Below, piece after piece: positions 42,047 through 49,998 of a stretch of 64,000 nt of DNA. The first letter of the stretch is position 1, and each line of letters begins with the position of its first letter. Under the pieces are notes generated by a model. It was not told the origin of the DNA and made no database searches. It was given only the letters and a program-made list of their open reading frames with translations. The stretch comes from Palsa-147 sp963771905 (GTDB lineage: Bacteria > Acidobacteriota > Terriglobia > Acidiferrales > UBA7541). Where the stretch lies: assembly GCA_963771905.1 (NCBI GenBank), contig CAVYVI010000015.1, positions 186,001 through 250,000 on the forward strand, in the 5' to 3' direction. The position numbers and the translations under genes were made by a program.

Positions 42047-42850
42047 TCACGACTGAAACATGTAGAGGAAAATTTTTGAGAGGAAAGTGTCGGTGACGAT
42101 GACAGCGACGGAGGAGATGACGACAGCGGTTGTGGTGGCGCGGCCGACGCCTTGCGTGCCTCCGCGGACGTTCAAGCCCTGGTAGCAGCCGACGGTCGCG
42201 ACAATCAATCCGAAAATGATCGGCTTGCCCAAACCCTGCACGATATCGCCGAAGACGAGGACGTGAATGGCGCGGTGCCAGAATTCGGCGGGGCCGAGGC
42301 GCAATTGGAAATAGGAGATGAGGAAGCCGCCGACGAGGCCGACGAAGTCCGCGAGCGCGGTGAGAATTGGAAGCATGAGGACGGTTGAGACGACGCGCGG
42401 GGTGACGAGCTTGCGCGAGGGATCGGTGCCGAGAGCGCGCATGGCGTCGACCTGCTCAGTGACCACCATCGAGCCCAGCTCGGACGCGATGCCGGACGCA
42501 TTGCGGCCGGCGACGAGGAGCGCGGTGATGGTCGGACCGAGCTCGCGGACGAGAGCGAGGGAGACGGCATCGCCGGTGAGGGCGGTTTCGCCGAAGCGCT
42601 GGAATTGCGCGGAAGTCTGCAAGACCATGACCACGCCGATGAAGAAGCCGGTGGTGAGGACGATGGGAAGCGAGCCGACGCCGATAATGTCCATTTGATT
42701 CAGCGTGTCGTTCCAATACCAAGGGGGCGAGAAGACGTTGGAGACGGCCTGGACGACGAGGTAGATGTATTCCTGAAAGGCGAGAATCTGGCGCTTGAGG
42801 GATTCGGTCACAGCGCCGGTGAGGGTAGGAGTCTCGCTCGCGTCAAACAT
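42047..42850 (-). CDS. mlaE: MlaE-type ABC permease
   Basis: From ATG 42850 (MFDASETPTLTGAVTESLKR) the product has 267 residues, typical for MlaE; the longer open frame adds an implausible tail. Five to six hydrophobic segments are visible, with the family motif IPIVLTTGFFIGVVMVLQTS nearby as SLPIVLTTGFFIGVVMVL. RELGPTITALLVAGRNASGI, ASELGSMVVTEQVDAMRALG and TDPSRKLVTPRVVSTVLMLP, the coupling-helix region, also appear. It forms the membrane channel of the Mla lipid transporter with the ATPase encoded next. It is divergent from aroC, with about 185 bases between the starts, which should hold both promoters. Confidence 0.92.
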   Translation of the reverse strand: MFDASETPTLTGAVTESLKRQILAFQEYIYLVVQAVSNVFSPPWYWNDTLNQMDIIGVGSLPIVLTTGFFIGVVMVLQTSAQFQRFGETALTGDAVSLALVRELGPTITALLVAGRNASGIASELGSMVVTEQVDAMRALGTDPSRKLVTPRVVSTVLMLPILTALADFVGLVGGFLISYFQLRLGPAEFWHRAIHVLVFGDIVQGLGKPIIFGLIVATVGCYQGLNVRGGTQGVGRATTTAVVISSVAVIVTDTFLSKIFLYMFQS

Positions 42851-43035
42851 GAGTGGCCAGCAACGTGAATATTCACGCGCGTCGTGCCAAGCGGGAAGAA
42901 GCGTAGCGTTCGCGGCGCAGCGCGTCAAGCGAAGTTGAAGATAATAATTGGCATGCGAGCGAACCAGCCTTTACCGCGGGAGAAGCGTCCGGTAGAATCC
43001 ATGGTTTGTGCCGGAGCACGGGGCGCGGACAGACG

Positions 43036-44208
43036 ATGCTGCGATTTTTCACGGCAGGTGAATCCCACGGGCAAGCGCTGGTGGCCTGGATCTCCGGGCT
43101 GCCGGCGGGTGTGCCTGTGGATTTGGCGTTCATCGATCGCGAGCTGCACCGGCGGCAGCTGGGATTTGGGCGGGGCGGGCGGCAAAGAATCGAGAAGGAC
43201 CGCGCGGACATTTTCGCGGGAGTGCGGCACGGGCAAACGATTGGCGCGCCGATCGCACTGCGGATCGAGAATCGGGATTGGGCGAATTGGGAGAAGGCGC
43301 TGCCGGTGGAGGATGTCGAGGGAGTCGACGAAAACCGGAAGATTTTGACGGCGCCGCGTCCGGGGCACGCGGACCTGGCGGGCGCGCTGAAATTTAATTT
43401 CCACGATGCGCGATATATTCTGGAGAGGGCGTCGGCGCGGGAAACGGCGGCGCGGGTGGCGGCGGGAGCGCTGGCGAAACTGTTGTTGCGGGCGTTTGGG
43501 ATCGAGGTATTGAGTCATACGGTGGGAGTGGGGCGAGTGCGGCTCGCGCGGGCGGCGAAGTGGGACGACATCGAGGCGGTGTGCGCGAATCTGGAATCGC
43601 CGCTGCGCTGCATCGACGCGGAGACCGAAGCGAAGATGAAAGCGGAAGTGGATCACGCGCTGCGTGCGGGAGATTCTGTCGGCGGAGTATTCGAGGTGGT
43701 GGCGCACGGCGTTCCGCCGGGACTGGGGTCGCACGCGCAATGGGATGAAAAATTGGATGGGAGGCTCGGGCAGGCGGTGATGTCGATCCAGGCGGTGAAG
43801 GCCGTGGAGATTGGAGATGGCGTAGCGGGCGCGGCGGCGCCGGGTTCCGAAGTGCAGGATGAAATCGCGTACGACACCGGGAGCAAGCGTTTCCGGCGAA
43901 GCGCGAACCGCGCGGGCGGACTCGAAGGCGGAATCACGAATGGCGGAGACGTGGTGGTGCGCGGGTATCTGAAGCCGATTTCGACGCTGCGGCGGCCGCT
44001 GCTGAGCGCCGATCTCGTGACGAAGGAAGCGGTGAAGGCGGCGTACGAGCGGTCGGACGTGTGTGTGGTGCCGGCCGGAGGCGTGGCGGGAGAAGCGATG
44101 GTTGCAGCGGTGCTGGCGGGCGCGTTTATGGAGAAATTCGGCGGAGATTCGCTCGAAGAGACGCGGCGGAATTATGACGGGTATATGAAGCAGTTGGACG
44201 AATTCTAG
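43036..44208 (+). CDS. aroC: Chorismate synthase
   Basis: From ATG 43036 the product is 390 residues and begins MLRFFTAGESHGQALVAWIS, the conserved N-terminus. It makes chorismate from EPSP with reduced FMN, the last step of the shikimate pathway. Signature segments are RHGQTIGAPIALRIENRDWA, RPGHADLAGALKFNFHDARY, ERASARETAARVAAGALAKL, and KAVEIGDGVAGAAAPGSEVQ; FRRSANRAGGLEGGITNGGD lies near the active site. Length and motifs are complete. The upstream in-frame ATG (43006) would add about 10 unconserved residues. It is followed after 87 bases by def. Confidence 0.95.
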   Translation: MLRFFTAGESHGQALVAWISGLPAGVPVDLAFIDRELHRRQLGFGRGGRQRIEKDRADIFAGVRHGQTIGAPIALRIENRDWANWEKALPVEDVEGVDENRKILTAPRPGHADLAGALKFNFHDARYILERASARETAARVAAGALAKLLLRAFGIEVLSHTVGVGRVRLARAAKWDDIEAVCANLESPLRCIDAETEAKMKAEVDHALRAGDSVGGVFEVVAHGVPPGLGSHAQWDEKLDGRLGQAVMSIQAVKAVEIGDGVAGAAAPGSEVQDEIAYDTGSKRFRRSANRAGGLEGGITNGGDVVVRGYLKPISTLRRPLLSADLVTKEAVKAAYERSDVCVVPAGGVAGEAMVAAVLAGAFMEKFGGDSLEETRRNYDGYMKQLDEF

Positions 44209-44295
44209 GAATAATTCCCGAGACAATTAGCAGGGCAATTTCAGGACGATTTTCAGAGGCGATTGCAGGGATTCGTACAGGCAGGCAAAGGCTCG

Positions 44296-44805
44296 ATGAT
44301 TCATTCGATCGTAAAGTACGGGAACGCGGTGCTCGAAACTCCGGGCAAGACGATCCACAAGTTCGATGAGGGGCTGCAAACGCTCGTCGCGGACATGTAC
44401 GAGACGATGTACGCGGCGAACGGGATCGGGCTCGCGGCGCCGCAGATCGGGAAGAGTTTGCGGATCACGGTGATCGACGTATCGGCGGGGAAAAATCCCG
44501 AGGCGAAGATTGTCTGCGCGAATCCGGAAATCATTTATGTCGAAGGCGAGCAGCGCGAAGAAGAGGGCTGCCTTTCCGTTCCGGGATTTCGCGGATACGT
44601 GGTGCGGCCGATGTACGTGACGGTGCGCGCGCAGGATGGAAGCGGGAAAGAATTTGAAATGCGCAGCGAAGGATTGCTGGCGCGCGCATTTTGCCACGAG
44701 ATCGATCATCTGAACGGCGTCCTCTTTATCGCACATCTGAGCATGCTGCGGCGCGACATGATCAAGCGCAAAATCCGGAAGCTGAAGAAAAAAGGCGAGT
44801 GGTAG
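44296..44805 (+). CDS. def: Peptide deformylase
   Basis: From ATG 44296 the product has 169 residues (MIHSIVKYGNAVLETPGKTI). The three deformylase motifs are present: GIGLAAPQIG (about 47), EGCLSVPG (about 90, metal-ligand Cys), and HEIDHLNG (about 134, catalytic Glu between two ligand His). It removes the formyl group from nascent N-termini. The C-terminus is rich in Lys/Arg (RRDMIKRKIRKLKKKGEW). The fmt gene follows after 7 bases; the two enzymes add and remove the same formyl group and are usually linked. Confidence 0.95.
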   Translation: MIHSIVKYGNAVLETPGKTIHKFDEGLQTLVADMYETMYAANGIGLAAPQIGKSLRITVIDVSAGKNPEAKIVCANPEIIYVEGEQREEEGCLSVPGFRGYVVRPMYVTVRAQDGSGKEFEMRSEGLLARAFCHEIDHLNGVLFIAHLSMLRRDMIKRKIRKLKKKGEW

Positions 44806-44812
44806 GACCGCC

Positions 44813-45772
44813 GTGCCGCTCCGCATCCTTTTCTGCGGCACGCCCAAATTCGCACTGCCATCCCTGCACGCTCTTGCCGCGGCGAAAGATATTTCCATCG
44901 AAGCGGTGATTACGCAGCCGGACCGTCCGCGCGGACGCGGACAGGAAACCGCGAGTCCGCCGGTGAAAGAGTTCGCGCTCGGCGCGGGCTTGCATGTGTT
45001 TCAACCGGAAAAAATCAAATCGGAATCGGCGCAGGCGTTTATCGAGAAGGTGGCCCCGGATGCGATTGTGATCATCGCGTATGGACAGATTATTCCGGCG
45101 AGGCTGATCGAGATTCCACGGCTGGGCTGGATCAACGTTCACGCTTCCCTGCTTCCGAAGTATCGCGGCGCGGCGCCGATTCAATGGGCGCTGATGCGCG
45201 GCGAGACGCGGACGGGAGTGACGACGATGCGGATCGATGCGGGACTCGATACGGGGCCGATGCTGGAGAAAACGGAAATTGGAATTGCGACCGATGAAAC
45301 TGCGCCGGAACTTTCGCGACGGCTTGCGGACGCCGGAGCGCCGCTGATCGTGAACACGCTGCGGAAACTGGAGCGCGGAGAAATTACGCCCGAGGCGCAG
45401 GACAGTTCAAAAGCGACCCTGGCGCCGCCGCTGAAGAAAGAGGATGGGCGGATTGATTGGTCGCAAAGCTCGCGGGAAATTTACAACCGGATTCGCGGAT
45501 TGGAGCCGTGGCCCGGGGCGCATACGACATTTCGAGGGCAGTCGGTGGAGATTTGGGGGCGGCCCGCGGAGCGTGACGACGATGCGAAGCGAGCGGGCGC
45601 GACGCTGGCGCCGGGAAGCTTGCGGGCGGAAGGCAAGGACATCTACGTGGCGGCGGGCGGCGGGACTTGGTTGCTGCTCAGCGAAGTGCGGATGGAAGGG
45701 CGAAAACGAACTTCGGCGCGGGATTTTGCGAACGGGGCGCGCCTAAAGCCCGGAGATGCGTTCGGGAGCTGA
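44813..45772 (+). CDS. fmt: Methionyl-tRNA formyltransferase
   Basis: It starts at GTG 44813, directly after def (7-base gap). The 319-residue protein has PLRILFCGTPKFALPSLHAL at the start, the formyl-folate-binding N-terminal domain, and the active-site region GWINVHASLLPKYRGAAPIQ (catalytic Asn and His). The following WALMRGETRTGVTTMRIDAG with DTGPML is also conserved. The C-terminal tRNA-binding OB-like domain contains REIYNRIRGLEPWPGAHTTF. It formylates initiator Met-tRNA using 10-formyl-THF. Its stop precedes the rsmB ATG by 2 bases. Confidence 0.95.
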   Translation: MPLRILFCGTPKFALPSLHALAAAKDISIEAVITQPDRPRGRGQETASPPVKEFALGAGLHVFQPEKIKSESAQAFIEKVAPDAIVIIAYGQIIPARLIEIPRLGWINVHASLLPKYRGAAPIQWALMRGETRTGVTTMRIDAGLDTGPMLEKTEIGIATDETAPELSRRLADAGAPLIVNTLRKLERGEITPEAQDSSKATLAPPLKKEDGRIDWSQSSREIYNRIRGLEPWPGAHTTFRGQSVEIWGRPAERDDDAKRAGATLAPGSLRAEGKDIYVAAGGGTWLLLSEVRMEGRKRTSARDFANGARLKPGDAFGS

Positions 45773-45774
45773 GA

Positions 45775-47151
45775 ATGCCGATCAGCGCCGCACGCCGAAT
45801 CGCTTTTGATATTTTGATGCGCGTCGAAACGCAGGGCGCGTACGCGAGCGATCTTCTGCACGAGGAACTGGGGATTGAGCTCAAGTCTGAGGATGCCGGG
45901 CTGGCGACGGAAGTCACGATGGGCGTCTTGAGGCGCCGATCCCTCCTTGATTTTCTGATCGAACATGCGAGCGGGAAAAAGGTGAAGTTCCTCGACCGCG
46001 AAGTGACGATCGCTTTGCGCATGGCGATTTATCAGATGCGATTTCTCGATCGCATTCCGTCGAGCGCCGCGGTGAACCAATCCGTCGAGCTTGTGAAATA
46101 TGCGCACAAAAGTTCGGCGACGTCGTTTGTCAATGCGGTGCTGCGGCGGGTTTCGAAGGCACCGCGCGAGCCGATCGAGTTCATGCTGCCAGCGGGACTT
46201 CCGGTTGTCGACCGGCTGGCGCTGATGCATTCGCATCCGGCGTGGATTGTCGAGCGATGGCGGAATCAATTCGGCGAAGCGAGGACATTGGCACTGCTGG
46301 AAAGTGACAACCGCGCGCCGGAATTAGCGACGATCTGCCACGTCGCTGGGGAACGAGAGAGCGTGCGAGAGTCGCTCGAACGCGAAGGTCTGCGGGTTTC
46401 GCCAGGGCGTTGGCTGGGCGCGGCTTTTTCGGTGCGCGGCGGCAGCCCGTTCAACACGGAAGCGTTTCGCGCGGGAAAAATCTCGATTCAAGATGAAGCG
46501 TCGCAGATGGTGCCGCTTCTTGCGGATGTGCAACGCGGGGATGCGGTGCTGGATCTGTGCGCGGCGCCGGGCGGAAAGACGGTGACACTCGGGCGCGCGT
46601 CCGGTGCGGGCGGACTGGTCGTCGCGGCGGACAGGCATGCGCATCGTTTGCTGGCGATGCGCCTGCAACTCGAGAGGCTGCACTTGCGCGGAGTGCGAAT
46701 GGTCGAGCTGGATGCGACGCAGACGCTGCCGTTCCGGCGAAAATTCCTGCGGATTCTCGTGGACGCGCCGTGTTCGGGGACCGGGACTCTTGCGCGGCAT
46801 CCCGAAATTCGCTGGCGATTGAAGCGGAGGGATCTCGAGGAATTGCATGTGCGGCAGGTGGCGCTGCTGCGGACCGGGCTTACTTCTCTGGAGGATGGCG
46901 GACGGCTGGCGTATTCGACGTGCTCGCTCGAGGCGGAGGAAAACGAGTTGGTCGTTGAGGAAGCGCTCAGCAGCGAGTCTGGATACGTCCGAGTTCCGAG
47001 GGCGGAAATGGAGCGGACGATCGCGCCGCATCTCACTCCGGGCGCGAGCGCCGCTTCCCTGTTCGATGATGCCGGCGCTTTCCGAACGTTTCCACCGGAA
47101 CATCTCACAGACGGATTCTTCGCAGTGGGAATTGAGAAGAAGCGAAGTTGA
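45775..47151 (+). CDS. rsmB: 16S rRNA m5C967 methyltransferase
   Basis: From ATG 45775 the product is 458 residues, the usual RsmB length; the upstream open frame overlaps fmt. The N-terminal NusB-like RNA-binding domain (about 1-140: AARRIAFDILMRVETQGAYA, EVTMGVLRRRSLLDFLIEHA) is followed by the SAM domain. VLDLCAAPGGKTVTL is motif I, PCSGTGTLARHPEIRW carries the first catalytic Cys pair region (about 332) and YSTCSLEAEENE (about 382) the second Cys. It methylates cytosine 967 of 16S rRNA. It is the last gene of aroC-def-fmt-rsmB before about 10 kb of accessory genes. Confidence 0.95.
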   Translation: MPISAARRIAFDILMRVETQGAYASDLLHEELGIELKSEDAGLATEVTMGVLRRRSLLDFLIEHASGKKVKFLDREVTIALRMAIYQMRFLDRIPSSAAVNQSVELVKYAHKSSATSFVNAVLRRVSKAPREPIEFMLPAGLPVVDRLALMHSHPAWIVERWRNQFGEARTLALLESDNRAPELATICHVAGERESVRESLEREGLRVSPGRWLGAAFSVRGGSPFNTEAFRAGKISIQDEASQMVPLLADVQRGDAVLDLCAAPGGKTVTLGRASGAGGLVVAADRHAHRLLAMRLQLERLHLRGVRMVELDATQTLPFRRKFLRILVDAPCSGTGTLARHPEIRWRLKRRDLEELHVRQVALLRTGLTSLEDGGRLAYSTCSLEAEENELVVEEALSSESGYVRVPRAEMERTIAPHLTPGASAASLFDDAGAFRTFPPEHLTDGFFAVGIEKKRS

Positions 47152-47350
47152 ATAAGAGGCGCGGTTTTCGAGTGCGTGCGAAGTGACCGGCAGCGAGCGG
47201 TAAATCCCAAAATCGACCACTGGACAAGCGAGCGATGATCGGCTTGAAGTCTAAGCCCTGTCATTGGTGCAGTTATACGGTTGGCGGCGTTCCGTCCTCG
47301 GCCATTGAAATGCCGTGAATCCTAGAAGGAATAAGTGAGGCGGAGGTGGC

Positions 47351-49801
47351 ATGGAAGCATTTTGGAAGGATGTCCGGTATGGCGTGCGGGTGCTGTTGCG
47401 GAGCCCGGGATTCACGCTGATCGCGATCGCGACGCTGGCGCTAGGAATTGGCGCGAACACGGCGCTTTTTTCGATGGTAAACGGGGTGCTGCTCGAGCCA
47501 CTGCGGTTTCCGCAGGCGAACCAACTCGTCACGCTGTACGAGAACAGGCTGCAATTCGAATTTGGATCGATTTCGTATCCAAATTTTCTCGATTGGAAAC
47601 GGGACAACCGAACGTTTCAATCGATCGCGGCGTTCCGCCCGGATGATTTCAGTCTGACCGGACTCGGAGAGCCCGAACGGGTGAATGGAGTCATGGTGTC
47701 GGCGGACTTCTTTCCGACGCTGGGAGTGAATCCGGCACTGGGCGGAGGTCTCGATCCGGAGCAGGACCGGCCCGGTGGAACACCGGAGGTGATGATCAGC
47801 GCGGAAATGTGGAAGAAGAAATTTGGAGCGGCGCCGGACGTGGTGGGCAAGACGATGACGCTGAATGGGACCGCCTATACGATTGTGGGAGTGGTCCCGG
47901 CAAGCTTCCATCTGTACATACAGAACTTTCGAACGAGCGAGATCTACGTGCCGGTGGGGCAATGGAACGACGTCATATTTCACGATCGCAACGTGGGAAT
48001 GGGAATGGATGCCGTCGCGCGATTGAAGCCCGGCGTGACGATGGAGCAGGCGCGCGAGGACATGGAGCGAGTGACTCGCAGCCTTGCGGCGACTTATCCG
48101 GAAGCGGACACGGCGGTCGGAGCGACGGTTATTTCGTTGAAGGAGAAAATCACCGGCGAGGTGCGACCGTATCTGCTGATGCTGCTGGCGGCGGTATTTT
48201 TTGTGCTGCTGATCGCGTGCGTGAACGTGGCAAACCTGCTGCTGGCTCGGTCGATGGGGCGCTCGCGGGAATTCGCGATCCGGTCGGCGCTGGGAGCCAC
48301 GAAATTGCGCGTGATCCGACAGTTGCTGACCGAGAGCGTGCTGCTGGCACTGTGCGGAGGCGGGCTCGGTTTGCTTTTCGCGAGCTGGGGCATGCAAGGC
48401 GCGCTTGGATTTCTGCCGGAGAGCTTGCCCCGCGCCGAGGAGATTGGTCTGGACACGCGCGTACTGGTTTTCACGTTTGCGATCGCGGTGCTGTCCGGCA
48501 TTGTTTTTGGACTTGCGCCGGCGCTGAAGGCGCTAAAGCCGAACTTGCAGGAAACGCTGAAGGAAGGCGGGCGTGGCGCGAGCAGCGCGCGAAGCCCGGC
48601 GCAAAGCGTTTTCGTGGTCGTGGAAATGGCGACGGCGCTGGTGTTGTTGGTCGGCGCGGGGCTGATGCTTCGCACCCTAGGGCGTCTGTGGAGTATCGAT
48701 CCCGGGTTCCGCCCCAAGAACGTGCTGTTTTTCCAGGTGGCGCCGCCGCCGTCGATGGCTAGTGAAAGTCCGGATGCAATTCGCGCCAACCTTCGACAGC
48801 TGCATGATGAGATTGCCGGAGTTCCGGGAATCGCGGCGGCGTCGATGCAGCGCGGAGGACTGCCGATGTACGGCGATTCCGAAGATCCGTTCTGGATTGC
48901 GGGCCAACCAAAGCCGGCGCGGGAGAGCGAGATGCCGTGGGCGCTCTGGTATGAAGTGGAGCCGGATTATTTGAAGGTGATGGGAATTCCGCTGAAGCGC
49001 GGGCGATTTTTTACGGAGCAGGACAACGAGAGGTCGCCGCTGGTCGTGGTGATCGATGAGAGCTTAGCGGAGAAATATTTTCCACATGAAGATCCGATCG
49101 GTCAGAGCATCATCGACGAGTTTGTCGACAGGCCGGCGAGTATCGTCGGGGTAGTAGGACACGTGAAGCATTGGGGACTCGACGACAAAAAGGATTTGCA
49201 CGCGGAGTTTTACATCCCGTTCATGCAGATTCCTGACAAGTTTATGTCGCGCGCGGCGGGCAGCACGGGAGTGCTCGTTCGGTCGGAGAGTGCACCGCCG
49301 CTGGCACTTCTCGAGCCGATCCGAAAGAAAATCGGGGAGATGAATAGCCAGGAAGTGGTGTTCGAGCCGCACACGTATGACGAACTGATTTCACGATCTC
49401 TGGCCGACAAACGGTTTTCGATGGTGCTGCTCGGCGTGTTTGCGGCGCTGGCGCTGGTGCTTTCGAGCATCGGAATCTACGGCGTGATTTCGTACGTGGT
49501 GGGACAGCGGACGCATGAGGTCGGGATTCGAATCGCGCTCGGGGCGCAGCAGAAAGATGTGCTGATGATGGTGCTCGGCGAAGGAACGAGGACGGCGCTG
49601 ATCGGAGTGGCGGTGGGGCTAGCCGCAGCGCTGGGATTGACGCGATTGATGGCCAGCGTGCTGTATGGGGTGAGCGCGACGGATCCGGTGACATTCGTGG
49701 CGGTGACGATGGTGCTGACGGGCGTGGCGCTTGCGGCATGCTACATACCGGCGAGGCGCGCGATGCGGGTGGATCCGATCGTCGCGCTGCGTTACGAATG
49801 A
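47351..49801 (+). CDS. ADOP-type MacB/FtsX-family ABC permease
   Basis: The 816-residue protein begins FWKDVRYGVRVLLRSPGFTL and IAIATLALGIGANTALFSMV, the N-terminal ADOP signature known from Acidobacteria. A MacB-like periplasmic domain follows, then four more helices with FtsX-type loop LLARSMGRSREFAIRSALGA and, near the end, RTHEVGIRIALGAQQKDVLM, the second FtsX repeat. The total is about eight helices. These permeases are proposed to export or extract peptides or lipids with an ATPase; no ATPase gene lies next to it. ATG 47351 is preceded by GGAGGTGGC. No PadR regulator gene precedes it, as in many relatives. Confidence 0.92.
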   Translation: MEAFWKDVRYGVRVLLRSPGFTLIAIATLALGIGANTALFSMVNGVLLEPLRFPQANQLVTLYENRLQFEFGSISYPNFLDWKRDNRTFQSIAAFRPDDFSLTGLGEPERVNGVMVSADFFPTLGVNPALGGGLDPEQDRPGGTPEVMISAEMWKKKFGAAPDVVGKTMTLNGTAYTIVGVVPASFHLYIQNFRTSEIYVPVGQWNDVIFHDRNVGMGMDAVARLKPGVTMEQAREDMERVTRSLAATYPEADTAVGATVISLKEKITGEVRPYLLMLLAAVFFVLLIACVNVANLLLARSMGRSREFAIRSALGATKLRVIRQLLTESVLLALCGGGLGLLFASWGMQGALGFLPESLPRAEEIGLDTRVLVFTFAIAVLSGIVFGLAPALKALKPNLQETLKEGGRGASSARSPAQSVFVVVEMATALVLLVGAGLMLRTLGRLWSIDPGFRPKNVLFFQVAPPPSMASESPDAIRANLRQLHDEIAGVPGIAAASMQRGGLPMYGDSEDPFWIAGQPKPARESEMPWALWYEVEPDYLKVMGIPLKRGRFFTEQDNERSPLVVVIDESLAEKYFPHEDPIGQSIIDEFVDRPASIVGVVGHVKHWGLDDKKDLHAEFYIPFMQIPDKFMSRAAGSTGVLVRSESAPPLALLEPIRKKIGEMNSQEVVFEPHTYDELISRSLADKRFSMVLLGVFAALALVLSSIGIYGVISYVVGQRTHEVGIRIALGAQQKDVLMMVLGEGTRTALIGVAVGLAAALGLTRLMASVLYGVSATDPVTFVAVTMVLTGVALAACYIPARRAMRVDPIVALRYE

Positions 49802-49998
49802 CGCGAACATTCGCCGGAACCGCTTATGCGACGCAAAAGTTCGTACTTGAGAAGGCGGATGGCGCGTTCGTCACCTGGATTTGGAGCGCTCGAAGAGAGC
49901 CGAGATAGCCTAGGCCGCTGCGAGGTGGCGCGGGAGGTGAAACCCGAAGATGCAGCGTGCGCGAGGCGGCCGAATGCCGACGCGGCGACTCGCGTGAG

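Noticed and set aside
42925..44226. A 433-codon minus-strand open frame
   Set aside because: It is antisense to aroC; the translation is Arg/His/Pro-rich and shows no domain.
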